64,000 bases of DNA from positions 620,001 through 684,000 of the forward strand of contig JAPEUQ010000006.1 in assembly GCA_027946365.1 (NCBI GenBank). Reading direction: 5' to 3'. A program made the position numbers and the translations under genes. This document shows positions 44,334 to 55,470 of the stretch, one piece after another (position 1 is the first letter of the stretch; each line of letters begins with the position of its first letter). The DNA comes from Kalmusia sp. IMI 367209 (lineage: Eukaryota > Ascomycota > Dothideomycetes > Pleosporales > Didymosphaeriaceae). The notes beneath the pieces are model-generated. The model did no database searches. It was not told where the DNA came from and worked only from the letters and a program-made list of their open reading frames with translations.

Positions 44334-46772
44334 GTCGGCGTCAGAGATGGGATTTGAGGTAAGTAGATCAGTCGGGGTTAAATTCGGGGTGAGCTACGGC
44401 TGTAGTGGGTGTATATGCAAGAAGCCGAGTGCTGGGGCAACGGGCGAGCTTCGTTTTGAGGGGATGACGACTAGGTGTAACCAACGAACTTACGCGAAGC
44501 TTCGAACTTACTACCAAGATGCCGCGGGGCAGCGCCAAGAAACCCACGTGATACCAGTTCCTTTCATGATTACAGTATTCCCAGCTCAACCATGACAACT
44601 CAACCTTCCTGATCTTACATCTCGAGCCATGTTTTCCCGAGAGGTAGGTGCAACATAAGAAGGAATAGCGTAAGGTGCCTCACCGTAATATTCTTCCTCA
44701 GACACACAAGGTCAAATGAGCATGTTGATAGGACACTAGTTGAATGGCAGTGCACAATATGTCCATTGATAGCTATGGTAATGGGTATATCATGCAAATG
44801 GAAGTCCGAGACGTTACTCATCTTCAAATCCCTCTGTTCGTGGGCTCTTAATCCACATCCTCTTGGGCCAATTCCTCCCATGCGTACTCATCATCAACCT
44901 TGACGTCTACGTTACCGGGTGTCGTTCTGAGAGTAACAAAGCCACACAGCCGCGTATCGTTCCCAAATATGTCCCCAGGTCTGCTTCACCAATACCCTGA
45001 ACGGTCTTGATTCAAGGCAGCACAGCAATCACAAAGTTGACATCCCCAAGCTGAGGATGCTTGCTGAAAATGTGTTTCCATTACTTTTCTCGAAATATAA
45101 CCAGAGATGCAATTAGCTCCAGAGACGCAATTAGCTCCAGAGACGAACTTCGCTAAGATGCTATAGTCATGTTTCTTTGATACGTGAGTGAACTTGCGGT
45201 GTTAAAGTATATAATTCGTGTACAAGCTGTGTACTGCGATTTGTTATCCCAGGGGCGTTCTTCCACGATGCAAGCTGTAAAAATTGATACTTGGGTTATG
45301 ATCGTTTCATCAGAACGATTCGCCATCATGCTGACAGTCTCACTGACAACGAGTGGGCCACTTGATATCTTCGGAAGTTGCAGAGATGCTGTAGGAGCTT
45401 CGGAGGAAATGATTTTGCTAAGGAATTGCTGAGTGTACTATACACGTATGAGAAGTTCCCAGGTGTTATCTTCCTAGATTTAATCTAGCACGAAATAGCA
45501 AGAAGAGCGAGGGGATCTTAACGAGCCGTCGGCAACATTAAGGGCTCATAGAAAGTGGATCAAGTACTAATAACCTACGAATTACTCAATAATAAGAGTT
45601 GGGGAAAGGTCGTTTTTTGGAGAACGAACAATCGTTCCATACGGTAGGTATGTCTCTCAAAGGCCGGCATATATACCTCCGCAGGAATCTGAGTGTCACC
45701 GTAAACCTTTGCAAAACGTATGCTGCTCGAGCGGGTGACAAGGATTGCAGGCCGCTCATCTATTCTTCCATAGTCCAAGAGCATAGAATATATGAGGAGA
45801 GTCTTGAATGATATGTGTGGCAGTTCAATCATGAGTCCTAAATCGGTCAGAGACCATGGAGTAGACTTCTCTTCGACTCATTCCAGATTAGAAGGCCGCC
45901 AAGGAAATAGACATATACTATCCACTTCGAATTTATAGTTGCCAAAGGTAGCGGCGTTTCGACTAGAACTCACAAACGATTTGAATGATATGAAACTCCA
46001 TCAAAGAAGACCGCAGCAAGTACCACGTAGGGCAGTTTCATCGCTCCAAACAGATATGCTATAATCATTGGAGCCTCGCATGGCCCAGTTGTGTCCAGTT
46101 GCTGTAGTGTCGATTCCCGTGGATAAGATCCTTAGGACGAACACTGCGCGGCTTCAAGGATATGTGCGCTTAACCGAGTGTCATGGGGGACACCTCCCAA
46201 TCTCGTTGTTTGGTCTCTTTCTTGTTGAAAGTCTAGTGCAGCTCGCCCCATACTTTGACCCGGAAACACTTGGTTTAAGGCTGAACGAACCGATACATGG
46301 GCAGAGATCGTGTAAAACAACGCTCCCACAAGAGACACAAGGCTAAGCCATGCATGTGATCTAAACGTCCTCCCGGCATACTGTCAACAATTGTGAGATC
46401 TATTCAACAAATCTTTTTCCTCGGATTTTACGAGCCAGCAGGGCAACACGCATCCCGATTAAGGCATTCATGCGTTCTGCGTTTCCCTGTCGACATATTC
46501 TCAACGATGTATACTATCATTAACGTCGTACCTAAAAGGCAAGTGGAGAATAGATAAAGCCGCTGAGTATGAACGAAAGACACATTAAGTTGATTGAAGA
46601 AAGTAAGTACCCTTCCAAGAAAGGTAAAGAAAGTTGGTGAGGGTTGTATTCAAGAGAGGGTGAAGAGTAGTTCGCTTACATAACGACCAGCGGTGGTTCC
46701 TTCCTCCGACGCCCGTGAGCTTCTACAAGCTCGAAGCTTCGGCCCGTCATCTTCACGCACGCAAACCTCACA
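44334..46772. other. Long stretch without a gene
   Basis: About 2.4 kb. ORFs here are short, with no domains and frequent stops; none could be joined into a gene. The only structure seen is a short tandem repeat at 45,102-45,145. The end next to 46773 is the presumed promoter of the stomatin-like gene. Confidence 0.5.
45102..45145. repeat. 18-bp tandem repeat, about 2.4 copies
   Basis: The unit CAGAGAYGCAATTAGCTC occurs at 45102-45119 and 45120-45137, with one C/T difference, followed by a partial third copy. Confidence 0.8.
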
Positions 46773-48082
46773 ATGGCGTCGCGCACCCGCCTGGTCGCCT
46801 CTACGGCAAATGGCCTGATACGAGCCTCCCGTCCAACTATTGCATCACGAACAGCGCCGCTCGCTGCCCTTCGCACCTTCAGCCAGCTCAACTCGCACGC
46901 CGCCCAGAACACCCCAAACATCCTCTCTTCCTTCAGCCAGGCCAACTCCCAGGCGGGCCCGCCCACATACTTTTCCTCGTCAAGACGGCTCCCGGCGAAT
47001 ACCATTGTACGCTTTGTGCCGCAGCAGACAGCATGGATCGTCGAGCGCATGGGAAAGTTCCACCGGATACTGCAGCCTGGTCTGGCCGTCTTATTGCCCG
47101 TCATTGACAAGATTGCCTACGTCAAGAGCTTGAAGGAGAATGCTATTGAAATCCCGAGTCAGAGCGCCATCACAGCCGACAATGTCACATTGGAGCTAGA
47201 CGGTATACTGTACACAAGGGTGTTTGATGCGTACAAGGCAAGGTATTATCCCTCTTACTAGATCGAGGAGTGCAGGAGCTAACACATGGTAGCTATGGAG
47301 TAGAAGACGCTGAGTATGCCATTTCGCAGCTCGCGCAAACAACGATGCGATCCGAAATCGGCCAGCTCTCGCTCGACCACGTGCTCAAGGAGCGCGCAAA
47401 CCTCAACGCGAACATCACTGCCGCCATAAACGAGGCTGCCCAAGACTGGGGCGTGACATGCCTGCGTTACGAGATCCGCGATATCCACGCGCCAGAACCC
47501 GTCGTCGAGGCCATGCACCGCCAAGTCACCGCGGAACGTTCCAAGCGCGCCGAAATCCTGGAGTCTGAGGGTCAGAGGCAGTCGGCAATCAATATCGCCG
47601 AGGGAAAAAAGCAGTCAGTCATTTTGGCCTCTGAGGCTCTGAGAGCTGAGCAGATCAACATGGCAAGCGGAGAGGCTGAGGCTATTCTGCTGAAGGCAAC
47701 GGCAACAGCTCGGGGCATCGATGCTGTGGCGCAGTCGATTGCCCAAGGCAAGGACGCTGCTCAGGGCGCTGTCTCGCTTTCAGTAGCCGAGAAGTACGTG
47801 GATGCGTTTGCGAATCTGGCTAAGGAGGGCACGAGCGTCATTGTGCCTGGAAACGTCGGCGATATCGGCGGCATGATTGCCAGCGCCATGGCGGTATACG
47901 GCAAAGTGAACGACGCCAATGCCAAGAGCGTTGCAGCAAAGATGGTGCAAGGAGGCGAGAACACCTCAGCAGGCAAGAAGATCGCCGAGTTGGAAGCTGA
48001 ACTCGAGGCTGTGGAGAACAACACGGGACATGTACAGAACGCAATCAACAAGGCTATGGACCAGAGATTAAACAAGAAATAG
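46773..48082 (+). CDS. Mitochondrial stomatin-like protein (SPFH/band 7)
   Basis: Stomatin-like proteins (human SLP-2/STOML2 relatives) form oligomers at the mitochondrial inner membrane and organise cardiolipin-rich domains and proteases. Exons 46773-47242 and 47293-48082 with a 50-bp intron (GTATTA ... GCTAAC ... GTAG) give 419 residues; the join reads DAYKA-SYGVEDAEYAI. The N-terminus is Arg/Ser/Ala-rich without acidic residues, fitting a mitochondrial presequence. The SPFH domain spans about 75-260 (VPQQTAWIVERMGKFHRILQ ... ITADNVTLELDG ... YEIRDIHAPEPVVEAMHRQV), then a coiled-coil-prone AEGKKQSVILASEALRAEQ segment. The domain order is complete. Confidence 0.92.
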
Positions 48083-48307
48083 GACAAAGATCACTGGTGA
48101 AGGGTAACGGAGAATGGAGCATCGGACACGAGTGTACATTATAACGCTGTATCAACATGATTAAGCGAGCATTGGGTTCATTGGATAGGTCTGGCGGTCC
48201 AAAAGCAAGCCTCTATTCTATTCTACATCGGAGTACTCCTCTCTGCCAGAAAGACTCCGCTTTCCGTATGTTAATAGCAATGCAAAAGATAGTCAACCCT
48301 TAATCTC

Positions 48308-49258
48308 CTATGCCTTGATCTTCCCCTTTTCTCCATCTAGCCTCTCCACCACTTCCGCAACTAGTCCTGCTATTTGTCTCCCATCCTCCCACACCTCGTC
48401 ATGTCCACCCGTCAAATCCCGCACTTCTACTACCTTCTCGCTTCCAGCCTCGGCTTCGTCCCCCTTCCGCACCCACCCCTTTTCCAAATACCGCTTCAAC
48501 ATGTTATCTCTTTGCTCCTTCTCCACTAACACGTCCTCCGCACTCCACCCTAGCACCACATAATCACCCACCAACTTCCCCTTCACCGGCGACGCCTCTG
48601 CATACACACCCTCATCCTCGCCAAACGCACCACGCACGATGTCCGCGTAGATAGCCGCAATGTCCGCCGGACAGCGCGGAGGCGTATGACTTTCCAGGAA
48701 CAGCGGGACATCGTAAATCCCTGCTAGCAAGATCAACGCGTCCAGATTCTTTACCATTCTCGCATTTGGATCTCCTTCGTAGGTGCGGGAGAGGGCTTGT
48801 AGCAGGAGCGTTGCGCCGCACGAGTGCCCGATGCCGAGCCACCGCTGTACCGCGTACTTCTCATGCAGGTAGTTGAGCGCGAAAGTGACGTCCTCCACGT
48901 GCGCGGGATGCTGGACGTTCCTATCCGCATCGTCTGGTGAGCTCGGATCTGTGGGATGCGAGGAGTAAGGGGAGAGGCGGTAATTTATGCTTGCGATGCC
49001 GGCGATGGGGCCTTGGAGGAGAGAAGCGTGTGTGGATTGGAGGTGGCGGATTGTGGGCGTGATGCCGGATGAGGTCTGGGTGGGATCGCGCCAGGCGCCG
49101 CCGTGGATGTAGATTATCCATGTGCCTTGGCTGGGAGACTGTGTTTGATAGGGGAGCCAGATGTCGAGGGTTTGAAGGCGGGTGGCATGTTCCTTATATG
49201 GGATATTGACAATGTGATCGAGGCCTGGGATGGTGGTGGAGGAAGACATGGTGGACAT
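48308..49258 (-). CDS. BNA7: Kynurenine formamidase
   Basis: BNA7 hydrolyses N-formylkynurenine to kynurenine and formate, the second step of tryptophan breakdown toward NAD. The intronless ORF has 316 residues from ATG 49258; a second ATG three codons later is equally usable. It is an alpha/beta hydrolase with the oxyanion motif HGGAW near residue 52, nucleophile Ser in GHSCG (about 144) and catalytic His in GGHDEVW near the C-terminus. The start region DHIVNIPYKEHATRLQTLDIWLP and NYRLSPYSSHP match fungal BNA7. No frame defect. Cytosolic by family. Confidence 0.9.
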   Translation of the reverse strand: MSTMSSSTTIPGLDHIVNIPYKEHATRLQTLDIWLPYQTQSPSQGTWIIYIHGGAWRDPTQTSSGITPTIRHLQSTHASLLQGPIAGIASINYRLSPYSSHPTDPSSPDDADRNVQHPAHVEDVTFALNYLHEKYAVQRWLGIGHSCGATLLLQALSRTYEGDPNARMVKNLDALILLAGIYDVPLFLESHTPPRCPADIAAIYADIVRGAFGEDEGVYAEASPVKGKLVGDYVVLGWSAEDVLVEKEQRDNMLKRYLEKGWVRKGDEAEAGSEKVVEVRDLTGGHDEVWEDGRQIAGLVAEVVERLDGEKGKIKA

Positions 49259-49864
49259 TGGGTGGAGGGATAGTGTGGATATTTCTCTAGAACGGATTTT
49301 GAATAGTCTGCGTTTGTGTCGTGGGTTCTACGGCGACGCAGAGAATATTGTTGGCAGCAGGAAAAATAAAGTTTTCACGCTTTGGCTCACTTGCTGGGGT
49401 ACGTGGTTAGTTGACGGATTGGCTTTTTTGGGTGGGTTTTGGGTATATGGCGGGGGTGTCGCGTGGTTGCTAGGTATATCGCTAGCGTAACTATCTGAAT
49501 ATCCAGGTAGGGTAGCACAGTAGCTCTGCTAGTACTATGCATTGCCGTTTCTCGACTATTATCACAGCGAGGACCAAACAAATGGGTCAACTATACTCTA
49601 TTTCACTCTGAATATGAAAGGATAGTCACGTATAATTTATCGAACTAGCAACTCCTTAAAGCAACTTAGTACGACAGGCAGTTTCACAAAGAGCGAATTT
49701 CTCATGCGAAGAATTTGAAAACATTATTTTGTCAATCTCAGGCTATAATTCAGGGTATTTTAAGGAGCCCTGACTGTAGGGATGTCGAAGTTGTGAACTG
49801 AAATATCGTGAAGACCGCCATGTTGCGAATACTCTATGACCTCTTCCTTCACGCCAGTGGTCCA
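49259..49864. other. BNA7 upstream region
   Basis: About 600 bp, AT-leaning, with the presumed BNA7 promoter. One short ORF (49230-49490) overlaps the BNA7 5' end and is not supported. Confidence 0.5.
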
Positions 49865-51447
49865 TCATACTATCCTAACGCTAACTCTATCCATCTTGCG
49901 CAACAGAGGCTCAAGGCTCGAGGATGTGTAGTGCTCAATTATTCCCACTCGTCGATACTTCCTTGGACTGACCGGAGTCAACAACAAACCGTAGGTTTCA
50001 TATCGAGAGCCTTTCGTTGATACCAAATAGAGCGCGGATGAATCGTTTCTCTCACTGAATGCTTGTGCCTTATCACTTCCCATGCTGGCTTCTCCATCTC
50101 TATGCTCCCACTCCCGTAGCGGCGGCATAGACGACATAGGACCCGCCACTGTTATCTCAGCTGACCGGACTTGACCATATGGGTTGGTAGGCTCAACGAG
50201 CTCAACGGACATGCTTTTCACATCACCGTGGTAATATGGGGGCCCTTTAAAATTATCGAATTTTCCATCACTTATTGTCCAAACAGTACGACTGTCGACG
50301 CTTGCCCAGCTCCTACAAAAGGGTTTCAGTTAGACCGTTGATAAATTAAAAAGAACATCGTTCCTTTGCTAAAGACTTACCAAGAAGGGGCTCGGTACAC
50401 GGGCTCCTTTTGGTCTCAATCGCAATCAGATCATACTCGTAGTCTGTATGAAACCTATAAACTATAAAACTTCCAACTATCATGAGCGGTAACTCATAGT
50501 AGGCCTAACAGATTATACGAGAGAAAGAGCCCAGCCACATACGGACCGGGAAGAACCCGTCCGAATCGTTCGGCAATGGCCCCGAAGGCTACCAATTTGT
50601 CTTTGCTCGGAAATGTCAAATCTGTCCCACTGTAATGACGAACCAGATTATAGTATTGGTCCATCACGGAAGAGATGGTTTTTTGGTCCAAGCGAGGTTT
50701 CGGACCAGAGCTCAGAACTACAGCTGGCAAGGAGAACGGCATTTTCGAGCCAAAATGGGGGATACCGCCCTTCTGAGGGATAACCCAAGGTAGATATTCG
50801 TTTAGACTTGTTTCGTTGCACTCCCAGAAAATTTGATCCTTTCCAAAATGCAATGTGCGTGGAGCCATCAAACGTTCTTGGAAGACCCAGCCGCGTTTTT
50901 GAAGAGGATGATCGTTATCCAAAGTCCTGGCCTGAGTCGAAGATCGTGACCAAGTTAGAATTGACAACGGAACTAGGTGAAGATCCATTCAATGCGTCCT
51001 TATCGGTTAAGGCGAGGCGAGATACCTTCGCATCTCCAGTATCCGTCCGAATGCTCCTGGAAGGGAACTGGTCATTTCTAACCCGCCACGGTTCAACAAG
51101 GAGGTCTGTAGTGGTATCTTTTAGGAATTGGGTCCACCATGCAGGTGTAGTTTGGGGGGCTGCGATGTGGAGCTGAAGAAGCAGATCAAATCGACGTGGG
51201 TCACCCTTAATGAAGAAAATGATGTCTCCTGAATCATAGCCATAATCTGTTATGTGAAAAGTCATGCACAGGTCCGCCATCTGTTCGCCGTCCTCATCTG
51301 GCTCCGACTCTTCACGGCACCGCAATATAGCCTTGCATATCTTGCAACCAGCCTGCGCAGCCTTGACCAGGTTTCCGAAGCTAGAATGGTGATTTCCCTC
51401 TCTCGAAGGGCCCTGGAATATCGAGACACAGAGAGCGCAGAGCATGA
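49865..51447 (-). pseudogene. HET-like gene relic lacking the HET core
   Basis: Fragments of a HET-type gene occur in order on the minus strand: an N-terminal part starting MLCALCVSIF with the paired-cysteine motif GCKICKAIL (from about 51447), the block downstream of the HET domain (PLQKRGWVFQERLMAPRTLHF, about 50,900) and a C-terminal part with YRAPSW-SWASVD joined across a normal intron (about 50,315-50,380) that ends VRSAEITVAGP and YRRVGI, with a stop at 49865. Between the first two fragments the expected HET motifs (SYVWG, LWVDSLCI) are absent and the frame changes, so an internal deletion is likely. The stretch near 50,400-50,500 has further stops in the expected frame. I infer an inactive relic, not a functional short gene. 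Confidence 0.6.
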
Positions 51448-52305
51448 CTGATCGCTTTTCGACATAGGCTGGGAGATCGTGGCGGAGAAGTGTAGCGACC
51501 ACGTCCGCAGATGAGCCCAGAAAATGTGGGTGCCCAGGCTGAACTCAGCCTTGATGCATTATCCTTGTCTATTTCATGCCATGGAACTGTGTCGCAAAGA
51601 CAATTGGTTAGAACATTCTCAGCGATCATTTGGTGTCGCTCATAAATGCCGACCGGTCGATGTATGCGCTCAAGAATAAATTGTGATTTGAACTTCGTTC
51701 ATCGTGTGTTGGATGTCTGCGAGAGGGGTGAGGGGTCAGGCGTGGTTCAAGGTACACCGCGGGTATCGCGTAGTTACGCTGCGCGAGTTGTTCCTTCCTC
51801 CTCTGAACACCCCGGTCCATCCTTGCATCCACCAGCTGCGCAACCAACATCCTTCATTGGCACTGATTCAATACAAGGTATATTCATTGTTCACATCGGG
51901 GATGATGTGTCGGCTTAGGAACTTACCGGAGGTAGGTTACGACGTCTGAACGGCGATGGTGCTGTGGTTGCAAGGTACAGGCGCGCTAGTAGCTCCTGCC
52001 GTTACTTGTGCACGACAACTCAAACATTCACATCAACTCATCAACACGCATGGTTTGATCCAACTCGCGTCCATTTTCACCTTACGGCGACGACTATGTA
52101 ACAGTAGTTCCTACTAACCAACATCCAATATTACGCATTAAAACATCAAGTCCAGGACATGCCAGCCATGCGCCATGCAATGCACACCCAGAGGTATCTT
52201 TAAAGGATCGAACAGCAGCTATCCAGCTGCCCAACAAGAATTTTTAGGTTCAAAAACCGACGCGATGCGAGAACAAAATCACCAAACCAAACACGTCCAA
52301 GCTGT
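51448..52305. other. Stretch without a gene
   Basis: About 860 bp. Several 70-90 codon ORFs overlap on both strands (51.6-51.95 kb), but none has a recognisable domain or signal peptide. Possibly the 5' flank of the HET relic. Confidence 0.45.
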
Positions 52306-52932
52306 TTACAAGAAAGCAGCGAGGAGACCGGCACCGACCATGCCGGCGGCGACCTTGACGTTGGCGGCAGAGCCAGGGGTCGAAGATGGGGAAGAGCCGG
52401 AGCCGGAACCAGAGGCGTCGCTGCCGGTGGGCGAGCCAGACTCGTCAGAGCCAGTGCCAGAGGCCTTGCCGGTACCGGTGGTCTTAGCGCCAGAGGAGGC
52501 AGTGTTGGGAGCATAGACGATGGTGGTGCTGTTGTTTGCGCTGACGACGACCTGGGTGGTGCTGTTGCGGCCGAGAGGAATGACAACGGTGTTGATGCCA
52601 GAGCCAACGGCGGGAATGGAGACGTAGGCAGGGAGGGAGGTGACGAGCAGCGGGATCGAAGTGTCGGCAGCGGGTTGAGAGGGCTGGGAGGTCGCAACAG
52701 CCGGTCCACCAGTTACAACACCTCGGGAATCGGTCTGCTGGAGGTAGCTGGTCTGGGGGAAGGCATCGATGGAAGACTATGGTTTGTTAGGTTATGAAGT
52801 TTGTCTGAAATTTGGGGTAGAACTGACTGAGGGAGCAGTGACCGAGGCCTCGGAGGCAGAGGCAGAGGCGGAGGACTCATCCTGAGCGAAAGCAGCGGCC
52901 GCGAGGGCAGACACGAAGATGAAAGCGCGCAT
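52306..52932 (-). CDS. GPI-anchored Ser/Thr-rich cell-wall protein
   Basis: Exons 52932-52828 and 52776-52306 with a 51-bp intron (GTCAGT ... CTAAC ... CATAG) give 191 residues. The N-terminus MRAFIFVSALAAAAFAQ is a textbook signal peptide; the mature chain starts with a Ser/Ala repeat (SASASASEAS). A middle region (LLVTSLPAYVSIPAVGSGINTV) carries sequons for N-glycosylation; then a Gly/Ser/Thr-rich tract, and the C-terminus VAAGMVGAGLLAAFL fits a GPI attachment signal. Such small mannoprotein-like surface proteins are common in filamentous ascomycetes. No enzymatic domain is seen; no cysteine-rich motif. Function unknown beyond likely wall or membrane location. Confidence 0.8.
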
Positions 52933-54373
52933 TTTGAGAGTTGTTGGGTGGTATTAAAAGTCTGGTAAGTGACCGGAATGTATTATACGGATAGAATTAA
53001 CGATGGACTGGACTCTGAAGTCTGGCAAGCGATGGGATGGATAGACCAAGTGAATGGATGAAGAATCTCCAAGCACTCAGGAGACGCGTCGCCTTTTATT
53101 TGGCCCATGGGGCCTCCAACCTGCAGGCGGGAAGAGCTTCCTTCCCCTGTTTTTCCTGCGCCACCCTGGCCTGGCAACGGCGCCGTCAGGGGGACCCACA
53201 ACCAATTGCAGGGCTAGCGAGTCGGCACGCTTGCGCCTCCCCGTGGCGATGCGAGCCTCTCTCATTTCCACCTCGGAGGTTGCGCTGATCATGAGCTGGG
53301 GTGACGCGCCGTTTGCTGTCACTGCGTTGTCCGGTCTTTGAGAGTGCGGAAGTGCTAGATGCAGTCCTTTCTTGACGAGAGAGACAAAGAGAGAGAGAGA
53401 GAGGCGTCAACTTGCAGAGAAAGACCGACCACCCATCGTGTTTCAGACGAAAACAGGCTGACCTGCGTCGACGCGGTGTTTCCTAAGAAACGCACCATCG
53501 ACGGCGTCTCGCGACGATCACGAAATCACGGCTCGTAAGCACAACAACGCACTTGCGCCCTCCCATCGGCCCCTCTTCCGGTTCTTCTCCCCCAACATTA
53601 TGCCACAGAACTCCCGCGAACAGAAAAACTTCACTGCCTGCAGTTTACGTTGATAATTGCATTGTGCGGCCAACCCTCCAATACACCTAATAATAGCCGT
53701 TGTCCCGTTCTGTCTGCGACGGAGCCAGTTGAAATGGCGCGTGTGGGGCGCGAGCGGGCCAGGGCTCCTGTCGTGCAATGAAAGCCGGATCGCGATCGTA
53801 ATTGCCACTCTTTCCAATATTTCGTGCTGCTGTCCCAATATTTGGCTCCCAATTTCATTCGATGCGAAAAACTAGGAAGGGAGAGGATAGGTTTCAAGCT
53901 AATGACGCTGTGTGCGCTGTGAGTGGAATCCATGGCAGCTCAGCTGGAGTGGAGTTCGCTTGAGGCGCAAGGCCAAAGACAAGTGTGGACCACGGTTCGT
54001 GCCCTGTCACCCTCTGCTTCGTGACCAATTGAGTCCTCGCGGACTGCTGAACGAAAATGTCGGTGTTATATGAAGCTGCGTTCCATGATGAGACGGCGTG
54101 CGCCCTGCATGCTGTGAGTTTAGATTCCTTCAGGAAGAGTTGATCTGCGTCTTTCGAGAGTCAGCAAGAACGACGCAGGGCGGAAACGAAAGGAAGCGAT
54201 TTTTAAGACACAGTGGTGCCTAAAAAGTCTCTCGCATTTATTTGCATATTTCATGTACACCTCAACGATACTATAACCAGTTAATGTCCTCTTGCCGAGA
54301 GGTATATATATATGCCTGCCTACACCAAAGTCAGCACAATCTTCGTCCTTCAGGATATACGTACATGCTCATT
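52933..54373. other. Long upstream region of the GPI protein gene
   Basis: About 1.4 kb without a supported gene. It includes the GPI protein promoter, a GA dinucleotide run and several short overlapping ORFs whose composition looks like shadow reading. Confidence 0.5.
53387..53403. repeat. GA dinucleotide microsatellite
   Basis: A run of about eight GA units at the end of a purine-rich stretch (53,376-53,404). Confidence 0.8.
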
Positions 54374-55470
54374 TTAGGAAACCATTCGAACCCATTCGAA
54401 CTCAACTGCCTTGAAACCCCTCCCCCCGATATCTTCCAACACAAGCTCCGATTCCTGCTCGCACCCGTTCATTACCCCCTCACGATGCTTAGCCGACCGC
54501 CTCAGCTCGATCTTCAGCGAGCCGTCTTCTCGCGCCGGTATTGCTAGCAGGAACTTTCGCACACGAGGGATCCAGTCGCTTTTGTCAGACCCCCCTATCC
54601 CGTCTACGCATGTCAGTTGGACGTCTCTGCACCGTCGGAACGTGCGTCAAATACAGTGAATGGAAAGACGATCATCCGTAGATTCACGAAGAATTCCGAG
54701 GTAGGGTACTCGAGATCAAGAGCCGGCACTTTGGCAAGCTCTGATAGCTTCAACGGGGACGATTCATGCAGCTTAGTGACGGCGTATTGTTTAGCGACCA
54801 TGTACATGATCTCGGAGGTGACAGGGCGTGCAGTGAAGTCTAGGTCGAGGAAGAGTGGTAAGGCGAATATAATGGGTTCGGTTGGGTGTAATGCTTGGTG
54901 GCGGACTTGGTTGCTGACGAATGTTACGGTGTTAGAGTCGAGGAGGTAAGTGTAGATCATGTCGCGCAGCTCGCGAGGAAGTTTGGTGTGTAGTGCTGTG
55001 GTGAGCGCGAGGCAGGATGAGCGGGCGTAGGATTGAATAGCTGCATCGAACGTCTTTTCGAAGCTGGCTAGGTGTCTGAGGGTGGCAGGTCAGTCTCTTT
55101 CTTTCGTTGTGATCTTGGGCTGGGGAAATTCGGACACTGTTTACCTTTTCAGTGTATAGATATGGCTTTCCAATGGCTTCACCTTCCCGTGAGTTGACCG
55201 TCTGCGCCTGATCAATCGGTTGGTCGTAGTGGCCCCGAGACCGTCTCTTTTCTTGCAAGGTCCAAGCTCTTTGTCTGCTTTCCGCATTTCTGCCCTGAGT
55301 TCTGCTATTCTGGCATATGTCAGTCATGCGTCAAGCTAAGCAAACATTCCTCACTACACGCACTTTTGAAAGTGATAGACATGCTCGGCTCTAGTCGTTT
55401 TCCACCACTCGATCAAATGTGGCATCACAAAGTGTCCAAGATCCTGCATGGGGTTGTGGCTGAACGCCAT
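54374..55470 (-). CDS. Orphan protein of a Dothideomycete-type family, apparent frameshift near C-terminus
   Basis: Exons 55470-55364, 55309-55145 and 55075 onward; introns 54 and 69 bp (GTGCGT ... CCAG and GTAAAC ... CTGAC ... CTCAG) with phases that agree. The N-terminus MAFSHNPMQDLGHF leads into a basic helical segment (IAELRAEMRKADKELGPCKK, RLIRRRR, HIYTLKRHLASFEKTF) and the motif LPRELRDMIYTYLL, which resembles the start of F-box-like sequences in this fungal class. The frame from exon 3 stops at 54613, but the following sequence reads on as RRCRDVQLTC and ends at 54374 with EFEWVRMVS, as expected for one protein of about 324 residues. One base missing near 54,640 would join them. Family function unknown. 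Confidence 0.6.

Noticed and set aside
50494..50988. Minus-strand ORF starting MDLHLVPLS considered as an independent gene.
   Set aside because: Its conserved part is the post-HET block of the HET relic; the first ~25 residues are out-of-frame reading of that relic.
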